A stretch of DNA of 64,000 bases from JACQFK01 sp964619955 (GCA_964619955.1 CAZUJF010000016.1:45179-109178); one strand, 5' to 3'; shown: positions 23,963 to 33,233, numbered from the stretch's first letter. Notes: generated from the letters alone by a model not told the origin. Numbers and translations are program-made.

Positions 23963-26158
23963 TTAATAGATGAAGAGCATCTCCCGGTACTTCGGCAGGG
24001 GCCAGAGCGCGTCGTCCACGATCAGCTCCAGCGCGTCCGCCGCCTGGCGGACGCCGGCCATCGCCGTGAAGACCTTGTCGCGGTAGTGCTTCGCGACCTT
24101 GACGTGGTCGCCGTGCAGGCCGTCCGCCGCCTCACGGGCCTTGTCGAGGGCGTCGATCGCATCGGAGAGCTGCGCGTTCAGCGCGGCGACCTCCTTGAGC
24201 GCGGACTCCGCCGCGGCCGGGGCCTTGACGCCCGCCGCCTTGGACGACGTCACCGTGTCCGCCAGCTGCTTCTGGTAGCCCAGGCAGACGGGCAGGATCT
24301 GCTGGCGCGCCATCGTGCTGGTGACGAGCGCCTCGATGTTGATGGTCTTGACGTAGTTCTCGAGCAGGATCACGTGGCGGGACTCGACCTCGCCCTCGGA
24401 CAGGATCCCCAGCTTCGAGAGGAGCTTCGCGACGTCCTTGTCGCCGAGGACCTGGACCGCGTCCACCGTGTTGCGCAGGTTCGGAAGGCCGCGCTTCTCC
24501 GCCTCGGCGTGCCATTCCTTCGTGTAGTTGTCGCCGTTCCAGATGACGCGCTGGTTCGCGGACAGGGTCTCCTTCACCACCGCGTTGATGGCGGCGTGCA
24601 GGTCCTTGCCGCCCTTCATCTTCTTCTCGAGCTCGTCGGAGACGAAGCCGAGCGAGTCGGCCACCGCGGCGTTGAGGAAGGTGTTCGGGCGGGCGATGTT
24701 CTGCGAGGAGCCGACCGCGCGGAACTCGAACTTGTTGCCGGTGAACGCGAAGGGCGACGTGCGGTTGCGGTCGGAGACGTCGCGGGGCAGCGTGGGCAGG
24801 ACCTGGGAGCCGATGTCCAGCGTGCCGCCCTTGCGGCCGTCGCTCTTGGACCCCTTCACGATGCTCTCGACCACCTCGGCGAGCTTGTCGCCCAGGTAGA
24901 CGGAGATGATCGCCGGGGGCGCCTCGTTGGCGCCGAGGCGGTGGTCGTTGCCGGGCGTCGCGATGCCCACGCGGAGCAGCTTGCCCCAGATATTCACCGC
25001 CCGGATGATGGCGGCGAGGATGATCAGGAACTGGGCGTTCTCCTCGGGCGTGTGGCCGGGCTCGAGCAGGTTCTCGCCGCGGTCGGTCGCCATCGACCAG
25101 TTGTTGTGCTTGCCCGAGCCGTTCACGCCGGCGAAGGGCTTCTCATGGAAGAGCGCCTGCAGGCCGTGCCGGTTCGCGACGGCGCGGTAGATGTCCATGA
25201 CCAGCATGTTGTGGTCGGCCGCGACGTTCACCGCCTCGAAGATGGGCGCGACCTCGAACTGCGCGGGCGCGACCTCGTTGTGGCGGGTCTTCAGCGGGAT
25301 GCCGAGCTTGAAGGCCTCCAGCTCCACGTCGCACATGAACGACAGGATGCGCGGACGGATGGCGCCGAAGTAGTGGTCCTCCATCTCCTGCCCCTTCGGC
25401 GGCTTGGCGCCGAAGAGCGAGCGGCCCGCGCTGATGAGGTCGGGGCGCTGGAGGTAGAATTCGCGGTCGATCAGGAAGTATTCCTGCTCGGGGCCCATCG
25501 TCGTGGCGACGCGGTGCACGTCCGTCTTGCCGAGGATCTTGAGCAGGCGGACCGCGGCGTCGGAGACCGCGTCCACGGAGCGCAGCAGCGGCGTCTTTTC
25601 ATCGAGCGCCTCGCCCTTCCAGCCGCAGAAGGCCGTGGGGATGACCAGGGTCTTGCCGCTCACGCCCTCCATGAGGAACGCGGGGCTCGTCGGATCCCAC
25701 GCGGTGTAGCCGCGCGCCTCGAACGTCGCGCGCAGGCCGCCCGAGGGGAAGCTCGACGCGTCGGGCTCGCCCTGGATCAGCACCTTGCCGGCGAACTCCA
25801 TGATGGCCTTGCCGTCGGCCGTGTAGTTCATGAAGGAGTCGTGCTTCTCGGCCGTCGCGCCCGTCATGGGCTGGAACCAGTGCGTGTAGTGCGTCGCGCC
25901 GTTGGCGACCGCCCACTCCTTCATCGCGGCGGCGATGACGTCGGCGTTCGTGCTGTCGAGCTTCTCGCCCTTCTCGATCGTCTTGAGCAGGGAGGAGTAG
26001 ACCGACTTGGGAAGCACCTTGCGCATGAGCGCCAGGTTGAACACGTTCTGTCCGTACAGTTCCGTCAGGCAGGTCTTCGAGATGTCCACCGTGGCTTTCA
26101 CGGGCTGCACCGCGGCGATCCCGCGGATCGCCTCCTGGCGCGCGTTGCGGCTGCTCAT
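23963..26158 (-). CDS. glnN: Glutamine synthetase type III
   Basis: The protein has 731 residues, the usual length for GSIII. It makes glutamine from glutamate, ammonia and ATP in the cytoplasm, assembled as a double hexamer. Typical stretches are YTHWFQPMTG, EKHDSFM, a GPEQEYFLID metal strand, the ATP-site NGSGKHNNWSM and the substrate region RHNEVAPAQFEVAP. The second of two nearby ATGs is chosen because GGAGGAA sits just before it. The first ATG, four codons upstream, has a weaker AGGGA. No GlnK or NtrC gene is nearby. A strong intrinsic terminator closes the unit. Confidence 0.95.
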   Translation of the reverse strand: MSSRNARQEAIRGIAAVQPVKATVDISKTCLTELYGQNVFNLALMRKVLPKSVYSSLLKTIEKGEKLDSTNADVIAAAMKEWAVANGATHYTHWFQPMTGATAEKHDSFMNYTADGKAIMEFAGKVLIQGEPDASSFPSGGLRATFEARGYTAWDPTSPAFLMEGVSGKTLVIPTAFCGWKGEALDEKTPLLRSVDAVSDAAVRLLKILGKTDVHRVATTMGPEQEYFLIDREFYLQRPDLISAGRSLFGAKPPKGQEMEDHYFGAIRPRILSFMCDVELEAFKLGIPLKTRHNEVAPAQFEVAPIFEAVNVAADHNMLVMDIYRAVANRHGLQALFHEKPFAGVNGSGKHNNWSMATDRGENLLEPGHTPEENAQFLIILAAIIRAVNIWGKLLRVGIATPGNDHRLGANEAPPAIISVYLGDKLAEVVESIVKGSKSDGRKGGTLDIGSQVLPTLPRDVSDRNRTSPFAFTGNKFEFRAVGSSQNIARPNTFLNAAVADSLGFVSDELEKKMKGGKDLHAAINAVVKETLSANQRVIWNGDNYTKEWHAEAEKRGLPNLRNTVDAVQVLGDKDVAKLLSKLGILSEGEVESRHVILLENYVKTINIEALVTSTMARQQILPVCLGYQKQLADTVTSSKAAGVKAPAAAESALKEVAALNAQLSDAIDALDKAREAADGLHGDHVKVAKHYRDKVFTAMAGVRQAADALELIVDDALWPLPKYREMLFIY

Positions 26159-26353
26159 AGCTTCCTCCATCGATCCCTAAAGTTCCCCAATCCCGAGGTC
26201 GCGCAATAATACCCAAAGTCCCGGGGCGCGCCATCAAAAGCGCACCCCGATCCCGGCTGCCAGAACGCAAGCGACATGCCAGCCTGCTCCCCCGACGAGG
26301 GAAGGCACAACTAGCGTAGAAAGCTACCTCCGGGTATGAATTTGCGGGAAAAG

Positions 26354-27517
26354 CTACCTGGCTGGAGCGAGGTCCGGCGCGCCCCGCTGCGGACGCTGAC
26401 GCTTCCGGTACGCGGCGGGCGTGGTCCCCAGCTCCCGCCGGAAGACGGCGCTCAGATAGGCCGCCTGGTGAAAGCCCAGCTGCTCGGCGATCCGCGCCAC
26501 GGGAAGGTCCGTGCCCGCGAGCAGGACCCGGGCCCGCTCCAGCCGCAGGCGCTGGATCTCCTCCTTGGGCGTCCGCCCCAGCCGCTGGCGGAAGCGGTGC
26601 TCGAGCGCCCGGCGCGAGAGCGGAATCTCCCGCATCAACTCCTCGACGCTGATGCCCTCGAAGGCGCGCCGACGGATCACGTGGATCGCCCGCGCCACCG
26701 AGGGATCGTCGATCGCCAGGATGTCCGTCGACGGCCGCGACGTCACGCCCAGCGGTCCCACGAGCGTCGCTTCCCGCGGCGCCTTCCGGCCCTGCATCAG
26801 CCGGTCCAGCAGTGCCGCAGCCTCGAAGCCTGCCCGCTCCGGATTCAGCCGCACGCTCGACAGCGGCGGATCCGAGAGTTCGCAGAGCTCGGCGTCGTCG
26901 TCCACCCCCACCACCGCCACGTCCTCCGGCACCGCCAGCCCCGCCCGCCGGCAGGCGTCCAGCGCCCGCAGCCCGTGCATGTCGTTCGCCGCCACCAGGC
27001 CGAAGGGGCGCGGCAGCCGTCTCAGCCACGCCGCCAGCCGCTCCTGCTGCAGCTCCCAGCGGCCGCGGACGGAGACGTGCCGCTGCGCGTCCGCCGACAG
27101 CTCCCGCACCCCCTGCCAGCGCAGCTCCGACCAGTATTCCCCGGCGGGCCCGAAATAGACCAGGCGCCGGAAGCCGCGGTCCAGCAGATGCCGCGCCGCC
27201 AGACGGCCGACCGCCTCGTTGTCGTTGAGGATCATCGGCAGCTTCAGGCGGTCCGGCCCCCGGTCGTAGAGGCCCACCGTCGGCAGCCCCGCCCGCAGGA
27301 TCCGCGGGTCCGCCGTCCGCGTGAGGATCCCGTCCCCCTTCCAGGCGCGGATCCAGTCCGGCAGCGCCGCCCCCAGCTCGCGCTGCTCCAGGAAGATGGA
27401 CCAGGGCCCGTGCTCCCGCAGGTAGCGCGCGATCCCCCGGAGCAGGCCCCGGCCGTACGCGATCGAGGATTCCACGATCAGCGCCACATGGGGACGGGCT
27501 CGCCTGCGGGACCTCAT
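26354..27517 (-). CDS. XylR-like AraC-family regulator with LacI-type sugar-binding domain
   Basis: The protein has 387 residues. A periplasmic-binding/LacI-like domain (about 8-270: VALIVESSIAYGRGLLRGIARY, then DRGPDRLKLP, AANDMHGLRALDACRRAG and VAVVGVDDD) is fused to a C-terminal AraC double helix-turn-helix (about 285-375, with SRRALEHRFRQRLGRTP and IAEQLGFHQAAYLSAVFRRE). Escherichia coli XylR has the same plan and senses xylose. The gene is divergent from the sugar-acid operon with a 142-base gap, so it very probably controls that operon in response to its pathway sugar. Confidence 0.9.
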   Translation of the reverse strand: MRSRRRARPHVALIVESSIAYGRGLLRGIARYLREHGPWSIFLEQRELGAALPDWIRAWKGDGILTRTADPRILRAGLPTVGLYDRGPDRLKLPMILNDNEAVGRLAARHLLDRGFRRLVYFGPAGEYWSELRWQGVRELSADAQRHVSVRGRWELQQERLAAWLRRLPRPFGLVAANDMHGLRALDACRRAGLAVPEDVAVVGVDDDAELCELSDPPLSSVRLNPERAGFEAAALLDRLMQGRKAPREATLVGPLGVTSRPSTDILAIDDPSVARAIHVIRRRAFEGISVEELMREIPLSRRALEHRFRQRLGRTPKEEIQRLRLERARVLLAGTDLPVARIAEQLGFHQAAYLSAVFRRELGTTPAAYRKRQRPQRGAPDLAPAR

Positions 27518-27586
27518 GTCAGAAATTGCAGGGTTTTCTCCACAGGCCTTGGAGTGTACCTGCAGGACATGTCAAATAACGATATT

Positions 27587-27600
27587 CTTTTGCGCAAAAG
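27587..27600. promoter_or_regulatory. 14-base perfect palindrome CTTTTGCGCAAAAG, candidate operator
   Basis: It lies in the intergenic region between the XylR-like gene and the epimerase operon, 59 bases before the epimerase ATG. A second, shorter palindrome GACATGTC is at 27566-27573. AraC-type regulators often bind direct half-sites, so the palindrome may instead serve a dimeric repressor. Binding is untested. Confidence 0.4.
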
Positions 27601-27659
27601 CGTATTCCCAAGGGACCCCGCGAAGCGGTAGGCTCGGACCGTTGAATAAGGAGCCTCGC

Positions 27660-29189
27660 ATGGACAGCCGCCGCCGGAAGACCCTCGCCGCCGATCTGCA
27701 GCAACGCAGCGGCTGGACCCGCGTGTACCCCGAATCCGTGATGGAAATCCCGGGCGCCTGGATCGCCGCGGGCCGCCAAGGCCTCGAGCGCCGCATCGCC
27801 CTGGGCTTTCCCGCCGGCAAGCCGCCGAAATGGAGCGCCGCGCTGAAAGGCCGGAAGCTGGAGACTGGCGGCAGCGCGCTGCTCCTGCTGAACGGCTCCC
27901 ACGAAACCCTCGCCGTGTTGAAGCAGGCCCTGCCCTTCCTGCGCGCGCGCGGGTCCGGCGGCAAGGGCAGCTTCGGATTCGGCGACCGCACGGGCCTGGG
28001 CACGCCCGGCCACCTGCGCTCGCTCGGACGCAGCGGCCTCTTCCCCGTCCTCGCCCAGCAGTCCATCCGCGAGATGACCCGGACCCAGCGCAGCGCCGAC
28101 GAGGTCATGGACGCCGCCGTCTTCGGCGCCCTCCAGGCGGGCTGGACCTCCGGCTTCGGCGCCGACGCCGACCACCTCAAGACCCCCGAGGACATCCGCC
28201 TCACCGCCGCCGCGGGCTTCGTCATGTTCACGCTCGACGCGGCCGACTGCGTCGAGGACAAGGCCGGCCAGATGAGCGCCGCCGAACTCGAGGCCGCCTA
28301 CCGGAGCATCCCCGGCGTCAAGAAATGGGAAAAGACCTACGAGGGCAAAACATTCGAACCCGCCCGGGGCCTTTCGCTCACCCTCGAGGGCCGCGCCTGG
28401 CGCGAGGCCGCCGTCAAATACGCCCGCGCCATCGAACGCTGGGCCGAACTCGAGAAGGCGGCCCGCAAGGCCACCCGCGGCCGCGACTGCGAGATCGAGG
28501 TCTCCGGCGACGAGACCAGCACGCCGACCTCCCTCGCCGAGCACCACTTCATCGTCCGCGAACTCCAGGGCCGCGGCTGCCGCCTCGACAGCCTTGCCCC
28601 GCGCTTCATCGGCGACTTCGAGAAGGGCGTCGACTACAAGGGCGACCTCGACGCGTTCGCGGCCTCCTGCGCCGACCACGCGGCCCTCGCCCGCGCCATG
28701 GGCGGCTACAAGATCTCCGTCCACTCCGGCAGCGACAAGTTCTCCATCTACCCCGCCGTCGCCCGCGCGACGAAGGGGCACTTCCATCTCAAGACCGCCG
28801 GCACCAGCTGGCTCGAGGCCCTGCGCGCCGTCGCCCGCGAGGACGCCGGCCTCTTCCGCGAGATCGTCGACTACTCCCGCGAGCGCTTCGGCGTCGACAG
28901 CGCCACGTACTTCATCTCCGGCCGTCCCGAGGACGTGCCCGCGCCGGCGGAGCTCAAGGACGCCGAACTCGAACGCCACTACCTCGACGAGGACGCCGGC
29001 CGCCAGGTCCTCCACGTCACCTACGGCTCCGTGCTCACGCTGAAGGACGGGGACCGCTGGCGCTTCCGCCAGCGCATCTTCGACCTGCTCGCCCGCGAGG
29101 AGGAGACCTACTTCGACTGCCTCGAGAAGCATCTGGGCCGCCATGTCGCCGGACTCAAGGCGAAGAAGGCCGCCGCGGTGCGGACATGA
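27660..29189 (+). CDS. uxaE: Tagaturonate epimerase family protein (UxaE-like)
   Basis: The protein has 509 residues from an ATG with AAGGAG at 6-base spacing. The family (PF16257) contains UxaE, which interconverts D-tagaturonate and D-fructuronate. The signature GFGDRTGLGTPGHL, ADADHLKT, SGDETSTPTS and KISVHSGSDKF regions fit, and their His, Asp and Glu residues likely bind metal. The length matches the family. It is the first gene of the operon. With the dehydrogenase and lactonase downstream, the natural substrate is probably D-tagaturonate made from L-galactonate, or its 1-deoxy analogue from L-fuconate. Confidence 0.85.
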   Translation: MDSRRRKTLAADLQQRSGWTRVYPESVMEIPGAWIAAGRQGLERRIALGFPAGKPPKWSAALKGRKLETGGSALLLLNGSHETLAVLKQALPFLRARGSGGKGSFGFGDRTGLGTPGHLRSLGRSGLFPVLAQQSIREMTRTQRSADEVMDAAVFGALQAGWTSGFGADADHLKTPEDIRLTAAAGFVMFTLDAADCVEDKAGQMSAAELEAAYRSIPGVKKWEKTYEGKTFEPARGLSLTLEGRAWREAAVKYARAIERWAELEKAARKATRGRDCEIEVSGDETSTPTSLAEHHFIVRELQGRGCRLDSLAPRFIGDFEKGVDYKGDLDAFAASCADHAALARAMGGYKISVHSGSDKFSIYPAVARATKGHFHLKTAGTSWLEALRAVAREDAGLFREIVDYSRERFGVDSATYFISGRPEDVPAPAELKDAELERHYLDEDAGRQVLHVTYGSVLTLKDGDRWRFRQRIFDLLAREEETYFDCLEKHLGRHVAGLKAKKAAAVRT

Positions 29190-30193
29190 AGGCCATCCGG
29201 CTGGAGAAGCCCGGCTCGTATGTGACCGCCGAGATCCCGGAGCCCCAGACGCCCGGGCCGGGGGAAGCCCTCGTCCGCGTGCATCGCGTCGGCATCTGCG
29301 GCACGGACGTCTCCGGCTTCCACGGCAAGATGCCCTTCTACAGCTATCCGCGCATCCCGGGCCACGAGCTCGGCGTCGAAGTCCTCGAGACCGGCCCCGG
29401 CGTGACCCACGTCAAGGCGGGCGAGCGCTGCGCGGTCGAGCCGTACATCAACTGCCAGGAGTGCTTCGCCTGCAAACGCGGCCGCAGCAACTGCTGCGAT
29501 AAGCTCCAGGTCCTCGGGGTCCACTGCGACGGCGGCCTGCGCCCCCGCTTCGTGCTGCCCGCCCGCAAGCTGCACCCCGCCGGCTCGCTGGCCTACGAGG
29601 ACATCCCGCTCGTGGAGACCCTGGGCATCGGCTATCACGCGGTCGAGCGCGGCGCCCCGCAGGCGGGCGAGGAGGTCCTCGTCGTCGGCGCGGGCCCCAT
29701 CGGCCTCGCCGCCATGCAGTTCGCCAAGATCCGCGGCGCGCGGATCACGACCGTGGACAAAAGCGCCGGCCGCCTCGAGTTCGCGAAGAAGGAGATGAAC
29801 GTCGACGCGACCGTGCTCGCCGACGGCTCCGAGAAACAGAAACTCGACGGCGCCTTCGCCCTCGTCATCGACGCGACCGGACACGCCGGATCCATGTCCT
29901 ACGCCCTGAATTACTGCGGGCATTCCGGCCGCCTCGTCTACGTCGGCATCACGAGCGGCGAGGTCCAGTTCGCCCACGCGCTCATGCACCGCCGCGAACT
30001 CACGATGCTCGCCTCGCGCAATTCGCTGCCCGCCGACTTCGGCGGCATCATCAAGCTCATGGAGCAGAAGAAGATCAACACGCGGCCCTGGGTCACGCAC
30101 CGCACGACCTTCGACCGCTACATCACGGACTTCCCCGAGGTCATCAAGCCCGAAAGCGGCATGGTCAAACTCATGGTGGAACTGCCCGCATGA
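29186..30193 (+). CDS. Zinc-dependent sugar alcohol/aldonate dehydrogenase
   Basis: The protein has 335 residues of the medium-chain dehydrogenase family. The catalytic zinc cysteine is in CGTD, with GHE nearby. The structural zinc cluster is the CQECFACKRGRSNCC region, and the nucleotide fold is VVGAGPIGLAA. The acidic TVDKSA after strand 2 fits NAD. LgoD-type enzymes oxidise L-galactonate at C5 to D-tagaturonate, which is the product expected upstream of the epimerase. Sorbitol-, galactitol- or threonine-type activity cannot be excluded. The gene overlaps both neighbours by ATGA. Confidence 0.85.
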   Translation: MKAIRLEKPGSYVTAEIPEPQTPGPGEALVRVHRVGICGTDVSGFHGKMPFYSYPRIPGHELGVEVLETGPGVTHVKAGERCAVEPYINCQECFACKRGRSNCCDKLQVLGVHCDGGLRPRFVLPARKLHPAGSLAYEDIPLVETLGIGYHAVERGAPQAGEEVLVVGAGPIGLAAMQFAKIRGARITTVDKSAGRLEFAKKEMNVDATVLADGSEKQKLDGAFALVIDATGHAGSMSYALNYCGHSGRLVYVGITSGEVQFAHALMHRRELTMLASRNSLPADFGGIIKLMEQKKINTRPWVTHRTTFDRYITDFPEVIKPESGMVKLMVELPA

Positions 30194-31005
30194 ATCCGAC
30201 CTCGATCACCGTCAGCCTGGTCCCCGAGGCCAAGGGCGGCCCGTTCATCCTCTGGGATCCGCTGCCGGAGGCCTGCCGCAAGGCGAAGGCCCTCGGCTAC
30301 GACGCCATCGAGCTCTTTCCGCCCTCGGCGGAGGGGGTGGATGTCGACCTGCTCGCGCGCTCGCTGAAGGACCACGGCCTCAAGCTCGCCGCCGTCGGGA
30401 CCGGGGCGGGCGCGGTGCTCCGCAAGCTGACGCTCACGAGCCCCGACCCCGAAGTCCGCCGCCTGGCGCGCGCCTTCATCCTCGAGGTCATCGACCTCGC
30501 CGCGCGCTTCGGCGCCCCCGCGATCCTCGGCTCCATGCAGGGACGCTGGGGCGGCTCCGTGGACAAACCCGTCGCCCTGGGCTACCTGCGCGGCGCCCTC
30601 GAGGACTTCGGCGCCCGGGCGGCCTCGAAGGGTACGACGTTCCTCCTCGAACCCCTCAACCGCTACGAGGGCAACGTCTTCAACACGATCGACGAGGCGG
30701 CCGCGCTGATCCGCTCCCTCTCCACGAAGGGCGTCACGATCCTCGCCGACCTCTTCCACATGAACATCGAGGAGCGCGACCCCGCCGGGGCGCTCCGGGC
30801 GGGCGGGGCGCTCGTCACCCACGTGCAGCTCGCCGACTCCAACCGTCGCCCCGCCGGACACGGCCACACGGACTTCCGCGCCGTCGCCGCGGCGCTCCAG
30901 GCCATGAACTACCAGGGGTATCTCTCCGCCGAGGCGCTGCCCTGGCCCGATCCGGATTCGGCCGCGCGCCTGGCGATGGACGGGATCCGTCGATTTTTCG
31001 GATGA
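30190..31005 (+). CDS. Sugar phosphate isomerase/epimerase-type TIM barrel
   Basis: The protein has 271 residues of the xylose-isomerase-like/AP-endonuclease-2 superfamily. Metal-site acids and histidines are seen in YDAIELFPP, FLLEPLNRYE, ADLFHMN and HVQLADSNRRPAGHGH, the standard arrangement. It would isomerise or epimerise a ketose or keto-acid intermediate in this pathway. A hydroxypyruvate-isomerase or inosose-type role is possible as well. It is translated together with the dehydrogenase through an ATGA overlap. Confidence 0.8.
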   Translation: MNPTSITVSLVPEAKGGPFILWDPLPEACRKAKALGYDAIELFPPSAEGVDVDLLARSLKDHGLKLAAVGTGAGAVLRKLTLTSPDPEVRRLARAFILEVIDLAARFGAPAILGSMQGRWGGSVDKPVALGYLRGALEDFGARAASKGTTFLLEPLNRYEGNVFNTIDEAAALIRSLSTKGVTILADLFHMNIEERDPAGALRAGGALVTHVQLADSNRRPAGHGHTDFRAVAAALQAMNYQGYLSAEALPWPDPDSAARLAMDGIRRFFG

Positions 31006-31009
31006 CCTC

Positions 31010-31453
31010 ATGCTCAAACACACGCTGATCCACCCCGAGATCAACCGCATCCTCGGCCGCGCGGGCCATCATGCGAAGATCCTCATCGCCGACGGGAACT
31101 ATCCCGCCTCGACGACGCTGGGCCCCAACGCGGAACTCGTCAGCCTCAACCTCTCGCCCGGCATCCCCACCTGCACGCAGGTGCTCGAGGCGCTGCTCAC
31201 GGCCGTCCCCGTCGAGGCGGCGCACACGATGGACTACGAGCGCACGGGCCCCTACGCGCTCAAGAGCCCCCCGCCCGTCTGGGCCCAGTACCGCACGGCC
31301 TTCCGGAAAGCGAAGCTGCCGCTGAAGCTCCAGCTCATCGAGAAGTGGGCGTTCTACAAGGCGGTCACGACTCCGGACCACGTCCTGACGATCCAGACCG
31401 CCGACCAGCAGCGCTTCGCCAACCTGCTCCTCGTCGTCGGCGTGCGACATTAA
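31010..31453 (+). CDS. RbsD/FucU family sugar mutarotase
   Basis: The protein has 147 residues. The start LKHTLIHPEINRILGRAGHH and the DGNYPA motif, together with the late histidine/aspartate segment, match the FucU branch of the RbsD/FucU family. FucU interconverts alpha and beta anomers of L-fucose, and L-galactose has the same ring configuration. It supplies the anomer used by the aldose dehydrogenase encoded next. It begins 4 bases after the isomerase stop. Confidence 0.85.
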   Translation: MLKHTLIHPEINRILGRAGHHAKILIADGNYPASTTLGPNAELVSLNLSPGIPTCTQVLEALLTAVPVEAAHTMDYERTGPYALKSPPPVWAQYRTAFRKAKLPLKLQLIEKWAFYKAVTTPDHVLTIQTADQQRFANLLLVVGVRH

Positions 31454-31462
31454 GGATCGCTG

Positions 31463-32437
31463 ATGCAGAAGAGAACGCTCGGCCGCACGGGACTCCAGCT
31501 CCCCATCCTCTCCTTCGGCGCCTCCTCGCTCGGCGCCGAGTTCCGCAGCATCGACATCCAGGAGGCGATGCGCGCGGTGCGCACGGCCATCGATTGCGGC
31601 ATGAACTTCATCGACACCTCACCCTTCTACGGACGCGGCATGTCGGAGGTCCTGCTCGGGGTCGTCCTGCAGGAGATCCCCCGCGACCGCTACCTGCTCT
31701 GCTCGAAACTCGGCCGTTACGACGCCGCGCACTTCGACTTCTCCGCGAAACGCGTCTTCGAGAGCGTCGACGTCAGCCTGAAGCGGATGCGCGTCGACCA
31801 CCTCGACCTCTGTCTCTGCCACGATCTCGAGTTCGTGGAGATGAGCCAGATCGTCGAGGAAACGCTGCCCGCGCTGCGCAAGGTCCAGCAGCAGGGCAAG
31901 GTGCGCTTCGTCGGCGTCTCGGGCTATCCGATGAAGATGTTCCGCTACATCCTCGAACGCGCCCCCATCGACGTGCTGCTCTCGTACAACCACTACACCC
32001 TGCAGAACACCATGCTCGAGTCGCTGATCCCGCTCGCGAAGAGCAAGGGGACCGGGATCATGAACGCCGCCCCCTTCTCGGCGCGCCTGCTCGCAAACGC
32101 CGAGCTTCCGAAGTGGCACAAGGCGACCCCCGAGGTCCGCGCGACCGCGCGCCGCGCCGCCGAACACGCCGCCAAGCGCGGCAGCGACATCGCGAAACTC
32201 GCCGTCCAGTTCTCGACGCGGAACCCCGAAATCACGACCTGCATCGCGGGCTCCGCCAGCCCCGAACGCGTGGCGCAGTGGGCGACATGGGTCGACGAGC
32301 CCGTGGACGAGACGCTGATGAAGGAAGTGCTCGAGATCCTCGCCCCCATCCACGACTGGTTCTACATCGAGGGCCGTCCGGAGAACAACGATGAGCCGAG
32401 TGATCGACGCGCACCAGCACTACTGGGAAAGGGGTAG
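31463..32437 (+). CDS. Aldo/keto reductase similar to L-galactose/L-fucose 1-dehydrogenase
   Basis: The protein has 324 residues with an AKR barrel. The catalytic tyrosine is in FYGRG and the aspartate in IDTSP. The pattern FGASSLG, then DTSPFYG with SEVLLG, KLGRYD, FDFSAKRV, HDLEF and SLKRM matches, to my memory, the plant L-galactose dehydrogenase and bacterial L-fucose dehydrogenase group. These oxidise the anomeric carbon with NAD to the 1,5-lactone. The C-terminal tail past FYIEGRPENN overlaps the lactonase gene by 47 bases. The lactonase and mutarotase on either side support a lactone product. Confidence 0.85.
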   Translation: MQKRTLGRTGLQLPILSFGASSLGAEFRSIDIQEAMRAVRTAIDCGMNFIDTSPFYGRGMSEVLLGVVLQEIPRDRYLLCSKLGRYDAAHFDFSAKRVFESVDVSLKRMRVDHLDLCLCHDLEFVEMSQIVEETLPALRKVQQQGKVRFVGVSGYPMKMFRYILERAPIDVLLSYNHYTLQNTMLESLIPLAKSKGTGIMNAAPFSARLLANAELPKWHKATPEVRATARRAAEHAAKRGSDIAKLAVQFSTRNPEITTCIAGSASPERVAQWATWVDEPVDETLMKEVLEILAPIHDWFYIEGRPENNDEPSDRRAPALLGKG

Positions 32438-33233
32438 GTTCCGGGACGCCTGGCTGGACCTCCCGGCGCACCGGGCCATCTCCGGCAGCTTCGGCCCCGC
32501 CGACCTGGAACCGCTGCTGCGCGAGAGCGGCGTCGACGGCTCGATCTTCGTGCAGACCCAGCACGACCTCGACGAGAACCGCTGGGCCCTTGGGCTTGCG
32601 AACCAGAACCCGTGGATCCTGGGCGTGGTCGGCTGGGTGGACCTCGCAAGCCCCCGCGTCGAGGAGCAGATCGCCGAGTTCCGCGCGCACAAGAAGTTCG
32701 TCGGGGTGCGGCACATCGTGCAGGACGAGGCCGACGACGACTTCATCGTCCGCGAGGACGTGATCCGCGGCCTCAAGGTGCTCGAACGCCTCGCGATTCC
32801 CTACGACCTGCTCTTCTACGTGAAGCACCTGAAACACGCGGTCACGCTGGCGAAACGCCTGCCCGGGCTGCGGATGGTGATCGACCATCTCGCCAAGCCG
32901 CGCATCCGCGAGGGGGTGCTGGACGGCTGGAAGCAGGACTTTCTCGCCGCCGCCAAACACCCCAGCGTGTACTGCAAGCTCTCGGGGATGGTGACGGAGG
33001 CCGACCGCGCGGCCTGGAAGCTCGCGGACCTCAAGCCCTACGTGGACCTTGCCCTCGAGGCCTTCACGCCCGCCCGCCTCATGTACGGGAGCGACTGGCC
33101 GGTCTGCCTGCTCGCCGCCCCCTACGCCCGCGTCAAAGGCGCCGTGGATGAGCTGCTCGGCCGCCTCAGCCGTCCCGAACGCACGCAGATCTTCGGCGGC
33201 ACGGCGGAGCGCTTCTACCGCCTCCCCGAATAG
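32391..33233 (+). CDS. COG3618 amidohydrolase, sugar 1,5-lactonase
   Basis: The protein has 280 residues of the amidohydrolase barrel. The metal-site motif DAHQHYW opens the protein, with later IDHLAKP and the catalytic aspartate in YGSDWPV. COG3618 includes L-fucono-1,5-lactonase, L-rhamnono-lactonase and L-galactono-lactonase. It would open the lactone made by the preceding AKR to the aldonate. The start ATG lies inside the AKR gene. A following gene with its own -10-like hexamer suggests the operon ends here. Confidence 0.85.
   Translation: MSRVIDAHQHYWERGRFRDAWLDLPAHRAISGSFGPADLEPLLRESGVDGSIFVQTQHDLDENRWALGLANQNPWILGVVGWVDLASPRVEEQIAEFRAHKKFVGVRHIVQDEADDDFIVREDVIRGLKVLERLAIPYDLLFYVKHLKHAVTLAKRLPGLRMVIDHLAKPRIREGVLDGWKQDFLAAAKHPSVYCKLSGMVTEADRAAWKLADLKPYVDLALEAFTPARLMYGSDWPVCLLAAPYARVKGAVDELLGRLSRPERTQIFGGTAERFYRLPE

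Noticed and set aside
26320..26359. Two copies of AAAGCTACCT downstream of the XylR-like gene
   Set aside because: Only 10 bases, one of them inside coding sequence, with no associated structure.
27570..27575. Perfect TTGACA on the minus strand before the XylR-like gene
   Set aside because: No acceptable -10 hexamer follows at 16-18 bases, so I do not call a promoter.
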